This document shows, in pieces, positions 1-6,008 of a stretch of 7,917 nt of DNA. The notes beneath the pieces are model-generated. The model was given only the letters and a program-made list of their open reading frames with translations, had not been told where the DNA came from and did no database searches. Every line of letters starts with the position of its first letter. Position 1 is the stretch's first letter. The DNA comes from Bacillota bacterium (GTDB lineage Bacteria; Bacillota; Bacilli; ZCTH02-B2). The position numbers and the translations under genes are program-made. The stretch is taken from assembly GCA_017577895.1 (NCBI GenBank), contig PKQY01000063.1, positions 1 to 7,917 on the forward strand, given 5' to 3'.

Positions 1-96
1 ATGGCAACAGAAACCGCTCGCCACAATATCCGCTACCTGCTGCAACCATCGGGAACGCCCATATACCAAGCTCTGAAAGGGCTGAGAGGTTTTTAA
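1..96 (+). CDS. Possible 3' tail of an unidentified gene
   Basis: An open frame enters at the window edge and stops at TAA 94-96, giving 31 residues that end in SGTPIYQALKGLRGF. The first codon happens to be ATG, but there is no visible upstream sequence, so this may be either an internal codon or a start. I do not recognise the family. The basic, short C-terminus could belong to a transposase, but no catalytic motif lies in the window. A second frame (3-155) is also open and gives a lysine/glutamate-rich tail, probably only because the DNA is A-rich. Treat this as a tentative gene end. Confidence 0.25.
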   Translation: MATETARHNIRYLLQPSGTPIYQALKGLRGF

Positions 97-98
97 AG

Positions 99-203
99 AC
101 CCACAAAAAGAACAAACAAGAAGAGAAGCGAGCAAAGAAAACGCTTGCAAGATAGAGGTTGATGAAAAAATTCTACTGTCAAAAAGAAAAGCACCCACAA
201 AAA
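99..203. repeat. Direct repeat ACCCACAAAAA in an A-rich spacer
   Basis: The 11-mer ACCCACAAAAA occurs at 99-109 and again at 193-203, 94 bp apart start to start. The DNA between is strongly purine-rich on the + strand, unlike the G+C-rich genes around it. The surrounding non-coding stretch (97-282) holds no other gene that I can support. A TATGAT hexamer at 250-255 resembles a -10 box for the next gene but has no good -35 partner at normal spacing. The repeat could be a regulatory site, a trace of an insertion-sequence end, or chance in A-rich DNA. Confidence 0.3.
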
Positions 204-282
204 CTTGACTCAGTCTGCAGCGTCGATGCGGGTGCCGGATGACCGGGGGTATGATAAAATTTTGTGGAACGGGGGTGAGGCC

Positions 283-711
283 GTGCAACAAACGTGGTTT
301 GGCATCGGTATCTTGTTGTGGATGATTTTTTTGCTCGTGTTTATGTCGATTGGCGGCTTTTTCATGTTCCGTAAATTTCTCAAAAGCTTGCCGAAAGCCG
401 ACGGCATGTCAGAATTGGACCGGCAGCGCGATGTGATTGAACGGACGTTGCCCTTGTGGACGGATGAGGGGAAAGCGTTTCTGAACGAATTGGTCAAACC
501 GGTGCCTTCCCCGTTTCGGGAGACAGCCAAGCAGACCATCGCAGCGAAGATCGGCGAACTGGCCCTCCAGGAGCAGGCGTCTGTTATCGACCGCGATCTT
601 ATTTTGCGCGGTTACATTATGGCGACGCCGAAACGAGATCATAAGGCGTTGAAGGCCTTTTTGAAGAAAAAAGGCATCGATTACACGCGTTACTTGCAAG
701 AAGGCCGCTGA
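283..711 (+). CDS. DUF2621-family membrane-anchored protein
   Basis: A 142-residue protein of unknown biochemical role. One strongly hydrophobic segment (about residues 7-29) makes it a single-pass membrane protein; the rest is soluble and charged, probably cytoplasmic. Residues about 60-120, with FLNELVKPVP, the helical run RETAKQTIAAKIGELAL and the conserved-looking RGYIMATPKRDHK, match what I know of the DUF2621 family of Bacillales, whose core resembles the PCP_red fold. I chose GTG 283 over the TTG at 205 because GGGGGTGAGG at 271-280 is a strong ribosome site 2-4 nt upstream, and because the family begins just before the membrane helix; the 26 extra residues of the longer frame are not hydrophobic and look untranslated. 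The next gene, sfsA, follows after 76 bp with no terminator between, so the two may be co-transcribed. Confidence 0.75.
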   Translation: MQQTWFGIGILLWMIFLLVFMSIGGFFMFRKFLKSLPKADGMSELDRQRDVIERTLPLWTDEGKAFLNELVKPVPSPFRETAKQTIAAKIGELALQEQASVIDRDLILRGYIMATPKRDHKALKAFLKKKGIDYTRYLQEGR

Positions 712-787
712 GCAGTTCAGCCGCTTAAACAGCCAGGAACTTTGACAACCATGGGCTTATACACAGCAAGGAGAAAATGAACCTGTC

Positions 788-1483
788 ATGCAACCGTTTG
801 TTCCTTTTCCTTCGCCGTTGATGCCGGTGCGGGTTGTACGGCGGGCGAACCGGTTTGTGGTGGAAGCCGATGACGAAAACGGGCAGAGGTGGCCGCTGCA
901 TTTGCCCAATTCGGGCCGGATGCAGGAATTGCTGACGCCCGGCACATTGGGGTTGGCCCATTTTCACGGTAAATCGGGGCGCCGTACGGCCGGAACACTC
1001 TTGTTGGTCCGCTATGCCGGACGCTGGGTATCGGTGGACGCCCACATGCCCAACCGGCTGTTTGCCCGGGCACAGGACATGCGGGCCCTGTCGCCGTTTG
1101 AAGCGTATGACCGGTGGCAGAGCGAGGCGTCTGTGGCGGGGGTTCGGTTCGATTTTGTGTTGGACAATCAATGTTACGTGGAAACCAAGTCTTGTAATTT
1201 GGTGGAAGACGGCGTCGCCTTGTTTCCCGATGCGCCCACCGACCGCGGGACGCGGCATGTGGAAGTGCTGGCGTCTTTGGTCCAGGAAGGTTACCGGGCG
1301 GCAGTCGTCTGGTTTGTCCAACGGGACGATGCCGTCGTTTTGCGCCCGCATTGGAAGGCGGATCCGGCTTTTGGTCATGCGCTGACGCAGGCCGTGGCGG
1401 CGGGTGTGGAAGTGTATGCGTACCGTTGCCGGGTGACGCCGGAAGGCGTGACGGTGCTGGGGATGATGCCGGTCGAGCTGTAA
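788..1483 (+). CDS. sfsA: SfsA, sugar fermentation stimulation protein
   Basis: A 231-residue protein of normal SfsA length. Family hallmarks are visible in order: an N-terminal RRANRF segment (18-23), LHLPNSGRM (37-45), MPNRL (87-91), then RFDF...CYVETKS with Asp122, Glu132 and Lys134, FPDAPTDRGTRHVEVL (146-161), and VQRDD (177-181). The Asp/Glu-x-Lys set is the nuclease-like (PD-(D/E)xK-type) core of the family, with a small OB-like N-terminal domain before it. The E. coli protein is known as a DNA-binding factor affecting sugar utilisation; the molecular activity here is not known. ATG 788 is preferred over the in-frame ATG 821 because the first residues (FPSPL) align with the N-terminus of E. 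coli SfsA. The nearest ribosome site, AAGGAG at 768-773, is 14 nt away, which is long. The gene ends just before an intrinsic terminator. Confidence 0.93.
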   Translation: MQPFVPFPSPLMPVRVVRRANRFVVEADDENGQRWPLHLPNSGRMQELLTPGTLGLAHFHGKSGRRTAGTLLLVRYAGRWVSVDAHMPNRLFARAQDMRALSPFEAYDRWQSEASVAGVRFDFVLDNQCYVETKSCNLVEDGVALFPDAPTDRGTRHVEVLASLVQEGYRAAVVWFVQRDDAVVLRPHWKADPAFGHALTQAVAAGVEVYAYRCRVTPEGVTVLGMMPVEL

Positions 1484-1507
1484 CGGCGGGACTTGGTGCC
1501 AACAGAA

Positions 1508-1542
1508 TTGGGGCTGGTCGTTCAGGCCAGCCCCAAGTTTTT
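1508..1542 (+). terminator. Intrinsic terminator of sfsA, overlapping the end of the dehydrogenase gene
   Basis: TTGGGGCTGG (1508-1517) pairs perfectly over 10 bp with CCAGCCCCAA (1527-1536) around a 9-nt loop, and a run of five T follows at 1538-1542. This is a strong rho-independent terminator for + strand transcripts coming from sfsA. The loop and 3' arm lie inside the last codons and the stop (1522-1524) of the converging acyl-CoA dehydrogenase gene. Read on the - strand the same hairpin is followed by only a weak T tract, so termination that way would be less efficient. Confidence 0.85.
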
Positions 1543-2667
1543 GGCGATGATGGATTTCATGATTTCGTTCGTGCCGGCGTAGATGGCGCTGACCCGCAAG
1601 TCCCGGTAATGGCGGGCGATGGGGTATTCTTCCATGTATCCGTAACCGCCGTACAACTGTTGGCATTGATAAGCGACGCGGTTGGCCATGTCGGTGATCC
1701 ACCATTTGGCCATGGATACTTGGGTCACTACGTTTTCCCCGGCCATGTGGTCCCGGATGACGTTTTCGAGAAAGCTCCTCGCCAGGGCGATGTCGGTGGC
1801 CATTTCGGCCATTTTGAAGGCGTTGTGCTGGAACGTGCCGATGGGTCGTCCAAAGGCGTGGCGGGTTTTGACGTATTCCAGCGTCTCTTCGAACATCTTT
1901 TCGGTTTCGGCCAGGGCCTGGATGGCGACAATGAGCCGTTCCTGTTGCAGTTTTTCCATGAGGTAATAAAAGCCTTTTCCTTCTTCGCCGAGCAAGTTGG
2001 CCACCGGCACCCGGCAGTTGTCGAAAAACAGTTCCGCCGTGTCTTGGCTGTGCAGGCCCATTTTTTCCAATTTGCGCCCGCGGGTGAAGCCGGGGGTGTC
2101 CCGCTCCACCACGATCAGGCTGATGCCCCGGTGCGGCGGTTGGGCGTCAGGATCGGTGCGGCAGACGACGACCACCAAGTCGGCCAACATGCCGTTGGTG
2201 ATGAACGTCTTGGCGCCGTTGATCACGTAATGATCGCCGTCGCGGATGGCCGTCGTTTTTACTGCGGCCAGGTCGGAACCGGTGCCGGGCTCCGTCATGG
2301 CGATGGCGAGAATCGTTTCGCCGCTGACACAGCGCGGCAGCCAGCGGGCCTTTTGTTCTTCCGTGCCATAAGTGGCCAAATACGGGGCCACGATGTCGTT
2401 GTGCAGGGCGATGCCGATGAGGCTGGCGCCGACGCGGGCCAGTTCTTCGGCGATGACGACGGAGTAGAGAAAGTCGGTTTCAGAACCGCCGTATTGCTCT
2501 TCCGCCCAAGGCACCAAATAGCCTTGTTCGCCCATTTTGCGCCAAAAAGACCGGGGAATTTCCCGCTCTTTTTCCCATTGGTCATAATAGGGAACCGCTT
2601 CTTTTTCGAGGAAACGCCGCAAACTGTCGCGAAACAGTTCATGTTCTTCGGAAAACAGTTTTGGCAT
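1522..2667 (-). CDS. Acyl-CoA dehydrogenase, long-chain (ACADL-like) type
   Basis: A 381-residue FAD enzyme that oxidises an acyl-CoA to the trans-2-enoyl-CoA and passes electrons to electron-transfer flavoprotein; cytoplasmic. Visible in order: an all-helical N-terminal domain (1-120), the FAD-binding signature AMTEPGTGSDLAA (123-135), the middle beta domain (to about 225), and the C-terminal helical domain with RHAFGRPIG (269-277), QLYGGYGYMEEYPI (337-350) and AGTNEIM (364-370). The position of the MCAD catalytic Glu is Ala364; the base is instead expected to be Glu243 in LQQERL, as in long-chain and isovaleryl-CoA dehydrogenases. Overall wording is closest to LCAD. ATG 2667 was chosen over an upstream start at 2739 because GGAGG (complement of 2676-2680) sits 8 nt before it and the family begins here. 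The operator palindromes lie 26 and 58 bp upstream of the start codon. The exact chain length or branching of the substrate cannot be read from the sequence. Confidence 0.95.
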   Translation of the reverse strand: MPKLFSEEHELFRDSLRRFLEKEAVPYYDQWEKEREIPRSFWRKMGEQGYLVPWAEEQYGGSETDFLYSVVIAEELARVGASLIGIALHNDIVAPYLATYGTEEQKARWLPRCVSGETILAIAMTEPGTGSDLAAVKTTAIRDGDHYVINGAKTFITNGMLADLVVVVCRTDPDAQPPHRGISLIVVERDTPGFTRGRKLEKMGLHSQDTAELFFDNCRVPVANLLGEEGKGFYYLMEKLQQERLIVAIQALAETEKMFEETLEYVKTRHAFGRPIGTFQHNAFKMAEMATDIALARSFLENVIRDHMAGENVVTQVSMAKWWITDMANRVAYQCQQLYGGYGYMEEYPIARHYRDLRVSAIYAGTNEIMKSIIAKNLGLA

Positions 2668-2692
2668 GTGTACGTCCTCCCCGTATACAAAC

Positions 2693-2706
2693 TGAGCGCT
2701 CGCTCG
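2693..2706. promoter_or_regulatory. Proximal operator half-palindrome, TetR type
   Basis: TGAGCGCTCGCTCG differs from the perfect palindrome at 2725-2738 at two positions (a central base and the last base). Both copies are preceded by AAAC. The centre-to-centre distance is 32 bp, about three helical turns, so two repressor dimers could bind the same face of the DNA. It lies between the dehydrogenase start codon and the presumed promoter. Confidence 0.55.
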
Positions 2707-2724
2707 ATTTTCGGGTGCAAAAAC

Positions 2725-2738
2725 TGAGCGATCGCTCA
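2725..2738. promoter_or_regulatory. Distal operator: perfect palindrome TGAGCGATCGCTCA
   Basis: A perfect 14-bp inverted repeat in the control region between the divergent dehydrogenase and ligase genes. The TGA...TCA ends and overall form resemble sites of TetR-family regulators of acyl-CoA metabolism, such as Bacillus FadR, though the inner bases differ. On the - strand, TATGAT/TAAAAT-like -10 boxes (complement of 2754-2764) lie just upstream, so a repressor here would cover the start of the dehydrogenase transcript; no convincing -35 box is seen. No regulator gene is in the window. Confidence 0.65.
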
Positions 2739-2743
2739 ACCGC

Positions 2744-3430
2744 TTGTTCTATCATTTTATCATAAGCGGAAACGAAATTGTACGACGTTTTCGACATGAT
2801 GCCAAAAAGGCGTACGGGCTGACCGAGGGCGGGCCGCAGGTGCTGGTTTCGCCCCGGAAGGGGGTGCGCAAACAAGGTTCGGCCGGTTTGCCGATTCCGG
2901 GCTGTCAGGTGCGCATCGTCAGCACCGACGGCCAAGAACGGGATTTGCCGGCCGGGGAGGTCGGCGAGTTGTGGGTGAAAAACCCCGGTGTCGCCAAGGG
3001 TTACTGGAATTTGCCCGAGGTGACCAAAGAGCGGATCACTCCGGACGGGTGGCTGAAGACCGGCGATCTGGCCCGGCTGGACGAGGACGGGTACGGATAT
3101 ATCGTCGGCCGCAAGGACGACATGATCATCATCGGCGGAGAAAACGCTTACCCGAAAGAAATCGAGGATATTTTGCTGCGGCATCCCGATGTCGCCGATG
3201 TCTGTGTCGTGGCGATGCGCCACGAAATCAAAGGGAAAGTGCCGGCGGCTTTCGTGGTGAAGCGGCCGGGGTCCACCTTGGACGAACAAGAGGTCAAGAC
3301 GTTCTTTTTGCAACACGGGCCGGCTTACGCCCATCCGCGCAAGGTGATTTTTTTGGAACAGCTCCCCTTATCCGGCACGGGCAAAATCGACAAAGCGGCC
3401 CTGGCAAAAATGCTGGAAGAGAAAGGATAA
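2744..3430 (+). pseudogene. Truncated acyl-CoA synthetase (AMP-forming ligase), C-terminal half only
   Basis: The 228-residue frame begins almost at the ANL-family motif A5 (YGLTEG, residues 24-29) and continues cleanly through A7 (GWLKTGDLA, 102-110), A8 (GRKDDMIIIGGENAYPKEIE, 122-141) and A10 (PLSGTGKIDK, with catalytic Lys214). A full acyl-CoA synthetase has about 500 residues; roughly 270-300, including the ATP-gripping P-loop motif A3, are missing. It cannot adenylate a substrate alone. Homology becomes clear only from about 2807, so a break lies somewhere around 2765-2810. The listed TTG start has no ribosome site; in-frame GTG codons at 2840 and 2864 are alternatives. No frameshift or stop disrupts the remaining part, so the loss may be recent. 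It heads the thioesterase/importer operon and originally probably supplied the ligase step. A true small protein is possible but unlikely. Confidence 0.8.
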
Positions 3431-3437
3431 GCGCGAC

Positions 3438-3845
3438 ATGAGCATCGAACGGGAACGATTGTTGCAATTGCTGCACCGCCCGCGTTTTCACCAGTTTCTC
3501 GGGCTGCAGTTGGAAGAGGCGAAAGAAGGCTACGTGAAGCTTCGGCTTCCTTATCGGGACGATTTTTTGGGGGATGAAGGGGGCACGTACATTCACGGCG
3601 GCGTGATCGCATCGCTCATCGACGTCGCCGGTGATTTTGCCCTCATCACCGTGTACGGCCGGGGTTTGCCGACCGTCGACCTTCGGATCGATTATTTGCG
3701 TCCCGCGCAAAAAGGCGATTTGTTCGCCGAGGCTGCCGTCGTCAAAGGCGGCCGAACGTTGGGCGTTGCCGATATCACGGTGACGAACGGCGCGGGCAAA
3801 AAAATCGCGGTCGGCAGAGGTTTGTACAGCACGGCCGGCACGTAA
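3438..3845 (+). CDS. PaaI-family hotdog-fold acyl-CoA thioesterase
   Basis: A 135-residue single-domain hotdog protein of usual PaaI length; it hydrolyses a CoA thioester to the free acid and CoA in the cytoplasm. The core signature HGGVIASLIDVAG (53-65) holds His53, the two glycines that open the central helix, and Asp62, the position of the catalytic Asp in PaaI. The segments TVDLRIDYLRPAQKGD and GRTLGVADITVT are typical second-half strands. It starts 7 nt after the ligase remnant and has its own ribosome site, AAAGGA at 3422-3427, 10 nt before ATG. In this setting it may recycle CoA from dead-end or stalled esters of the imported acid. The acyl preference (aromatic or aliphatic) is not determined. 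Confidence 0.9.
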   Translation: MSIERERLLQLLHRPRFHQFLGLQLEEAKEGYVKLRLPYRDDFLGDEGGTYIHGGVIASLIDVAGDFALITVYGRGLPTVDLRIDYLRPAQKGDLFAEAAVVKGGRTLGVADITVTNGAGKKIAVGRGLYSTAGT

Positions 3846-3875
3846 GGCCATTCACAAACGAGGAGGAATCGGAAG

Positions 3876-5039
3876 ATGGGCACGAAAGCAAAGCGCATTT
3901 CGTGTTTCATTTCATTCGTCTTGGCGTTTGCGTTGATCCTGACCGGATGCGGCGGCTCGGCTGAAAGCGGAGGCTCGGGAGAAGCCAACGCGCAAGACGA
4001 TATCGTCATTGCGGTGGCCGGGCCCATGAGCGGCAACGGTGCCGAGTACGGCAAGGCGTTCAAGGAAGGCGCGGAATTGGCCGTCGCCAAGTTCAACGAA
4101 CAAGGCGGGTATAACGGCCGGCAGGTCAAGCTCGTCTTCGGAGACGACAAAAACGATCCGAAAGAAGCGGCCAATGTCGCCCAAAAACTGGCGTCCGATC
4201 CGAAAGTGCTGGCGGTTATCGGGCATTGGAGCAGTACTGCGACCTTTGCCGGCATCCCGATTTACGAGCGTTACAAAGTGCCGATGATTACGCCGACGGC
4301 ATCGCATCCGGATATCACGAAAGAAGAGACGAAATGGATTTTCCGCAGCTCGACGACGCAGGACATGGAAGGGAAAAATTTGGCCGATTTTGCGGTCAAC
4401 AAGCTGAACAAGAAAAGAATCGCCGTCTTGTACATCAATACAGACTGGGGACAAGCGAACGCTTCAGCCTTTAAAAAATACGCCGAGGAATTTGGGGCGG
4501 AAATCACCGTTTATGATTCTTATCCTCCGGGACAAAACATCGACTATACGTCCGCGCTGACCAAGGTCAAGGGAACAAATCCGGACTTGATTTATCTTGG
4601 AAGTCTGTATAACGAAGGGATTCTGATTATTAAACAGGCCAAACAAATGGGGATCCAAGCGGACTTTATGGGTTCGGCGACATTTGCTTCCGACGGTTTC
4701 TTGGCGGCCGGAGATGTCGTCGAAGGCGTTTATCTAGATGCGCTGTTCTACGCCAAAGCGGACAATGAGCGGGTGAAGACGTTCGTCGAAGATTTCAAAG
4801 AAATGTTCGGCTATGAACCGGGTTACTTCAACGCACTGGCGCATGATGCGACCCTTGCCGTGTTGGAAGGAATTAAACAAGGCGGTCCGACCCGAGAAGG
4901 CATCCGTGACGCGATGGAGAAATTGAACGGTTTTCCGGTTGTTACGGGAGAAATCAAATTCGATGAAAAACGGGATGACACGAACAAGCCTTATTACAAC
5001 TTGGTCGTCAAAAACGGGCAATTTGTCCTTTACGAATGA
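3876..5039 (+). CDS. livK: Liv-type ABC importer substrate-binding lipoprotein
   Basis: A 387-residue extracellular binding protein (Peripla_BP_6 / LivK class) delivering ligand to the LivHMGF membrane complex. A basic N-terminus and hydrophobic stretch lead to the lipobox LTGC with lipidated Cys25, followed by a Gly/Ser-rich linker, so it is anchored on the outer face of the membrane. The first lobe carries GPMSGNGAEYG (49-59) and the ligand-contact regions SST (119-121) and TAS (141-143); the second lobe carries YLGSLYNEG (240-248) and FMGSA (264-268). By alignment to leucine-binding protein from memory, Ala268 replaces the Glu that contacts the ligand ammonium. The ribosome site AGGAGG (3861-3866) is 9 nt before ATG, 30 bp after the thioesterase gene. 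The symbol reflects family only; the ligand is unproven and may be a carboxylate other than an amino acid. Confidence 0.93.
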   Translation: MGTKAKRISCFISFVLAFALILTGCGGSAESGGSGEANAQDDIVIAVAGPMSGNGAEYGKAFKEGAELAVAKFNEQGGYNGRQVKLVFGDDKNDPKEAANVAQKLASDPKVLAVIGHWSSTATFAGIPIYERYKVPMITPTASHPDITKEETKWIFRSSTTQDMEGKNLADFAVNKLNKKRIAVLYINTDWGQANASAFKKYAEEFGAEITVYDSYPPGQNIDYTSALTKVKGTNPDLIYLGSLYNEGILIIKQAKQMGIQADFMGSATFASDGFLAAGDVVEGVYLDALFYAKADNERVKTFVEDFKEMFGYEPGYFNALAHDATLAVLEGIKQGGPTREGIRDAMEKLNGFPVVTGEIKFDEKRDDTNKPYYNLVVKNGQFVLYE

Positions 5040-5045
5040 CGGACG

Positions 5046-5066
5046 CGCTGCGGTTGTTGTGCAGCG
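5046..5066 (+). other. Small inverted repeat after the binding-protein gene
   Basis: CGCTGC (5046-5051) and GCAGCG (5061-5066) can form a 6-bp hairpin with a 9-nt loop, 7 nt after the stop codon of the binding-protein gene. There is no T tract, so it is not a terminator. Such intercistronic stems can protect the upstream message and favour excess binding protein over permease, but this one is short. The 87-bp gap (5040-5126) is the longest inside the operon. Confidence 0.3.
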
Positions 5067-5126
5067 GCTGTTGGCAATCGCCCAATGGTTCTCGATTCAT
5101 CACCATGTTGATTGGAGCGTATGGGC

Positions 5127-6008
5127 ATGGTTATCGTCGAACAGATCATCAACGGATTGGCGTTGGGCGGTGTTTATGCGCTGATCGCGCTGGGGTTCAC
5201 CCTCATTTTTGGCGTGCTGCGCCTGTTTCACATCTCCCACGGCGATGTGTTGATGTTTACGGGGTATCTGGTTGTCACCATCGCCGTGTTCGGGTTCGGC
5301 CAACTGCCTTTTCTGGTGGTCATTTTGCTGGGCATGGTCCTGGCGGCAGGGCTCGGCGTCCTTGTCGAACGGGCGGCGTTCAAACCTTACCGCAAGTCGG
5401 ATGAAATCATTCCGCTCATCGGCGGGATCGGCATGTCGCTCGTTCTGCAAAACTTGGCCCTGCATATTTGGGGGCCCGAACAGCTCAATTTCAGTTTAGG
5501 TGTCCACATCGGGGATTTGCATGTCGGCGGGATACAGATCGCCGGAATCCGCGCCGCCATTCTTTTGGCGTGCGTCTTGCTTGTCCTCCTGTTCAATTTT
5601 TGGATGTACCGCACCCGGACGGGCCGGGCCGTCCGGGCGACGGCCAGCGATCCGCAGACGGCCAGCATGATGGGCATTCAGACCGAACGGATTATCTTGA
5701 TTACGTTTGCCGTAGGCTCTTCACTGGCGGGAGCGGCGGCCGCCCTGGTCGGGGCTTTGTACGGCGCTTTTTATCCGGCACTCGGATTTTCCATGGGTCT
5801 GAAAGCTTTTGCGGCTTCGATTCTCGGCGGCCTCGGGAACATGACCGGGGCGGTGATCGGCGGCTTGACCCTGGGGATTTTGGAGGTGTTCACCGCCAGT
5901 TACATCAATGTCGCCTACCAGGATGCGGTGGCCATGGCCATCGTCATCGCCGTGCTGTTGTTTCGGCCGCAAGGAATCCTGGGTCGATCCGTGGAGGAGA
6001 AACTATGA
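5127..6008 (+). CDS. livH: LivH-type permease subunit of branched-chain-type ABC importer
   Basis: A 293-residue integral membrane protein with about eight hydrophobic segments, forming half of the transmembrane channel with LivM. The opening GLALGGVYALIALGFTL, the loop HISHGDVLMFTGY and the cytoplasmic ATPase-coupling stretch KAFAASILGGLGNMTGAV (EAA-like) are characteristic. The C-terminus ends in the usual FRPQGILGR. I chose ATG 5127 because GGAG (5114-5117) is 9 nt upstream; ATG 5121 is only 3 nt away from it, and TTG 5112 overlaps it. The stop TGA (6006-6008) overlaps the ATG of livM, showing tight translational coupling. Confidence 0.95.
   Translation: MVIVEQIINGLALGGVYALIALGFTLIFGVLRLFHISHGDVLMFTGYLVVTIAVFGFGQLPFLVVILLGMVLAAGLGVLVERAAFKPYRKSDEIIPLIGGIGMSLVLQNLALHIWGPEQLNFSLGVHIGDLHVGGIQIAGIRAAILLACVLLVLLFNFWMYRTRTGRAVRATASDPQTASMMGIQTERIILITFAVGSSLAGAAAALVGALYGAFYPALGFSMGLKAFAASILGGLGNMTGAVIGGLTLGILEVFTASYINVAYQDAVAMAIVIAVLLFRPQGILGRSVEEKL

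Noticed and set aside
205..282. Longer DUF2621 protein starting at TTG 205, and TTGACT at 205-210 as a -35 box
   Set aside because: No ribosome site before the TTG, and the extra residues do not fit the family. The only good -10-like hexamer (250-255) is 39 bp from TTGACT, too far.
742..763. TTGACA (742-747) with TATACA (758-763) as a promoter for sfsA
   Set aside because: The spacing is only 10 bp, well short of the 16-18 bp needed.
725..1705. 326-codon open frame on the - strand opposite sfsA
   Set aside because: Its His/Arg/Pro-rich translation is typical of an antisense shadow, and sfsA on the other strand is clear.
2682..2687. TATACG on the - strand as -10 box for the dehydrogenase gene
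   Set aside because: Transcription would start inside the ribosome site, and no -35 hexamer lies at proper spacing; a promoter further upstream near 2754-2764 is more sensible.
1351..2727. 458-codon open frame on the + strand opposite the dehydrogenase
   Set aside because: Antisense to a gene with full family motifs; the translation is a low-order mix rich in G, H, F and V with no recognisable domain and no ribosome site. It is an effect of G+C-rich codon use.
5036..5404. Open frame bridging the gap between the binding-protein and livH genes
   Set aside because: Most of it is livH in another frame; no ribosome site and no recognisable protein.
5468..6004. Possible N-terminal extension of LivM by an upstream frame
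   Set aside because: This is livH read out of frame; LivM has a normal start at 6005 with its own ribosome site and membrane-protein N-terminus.
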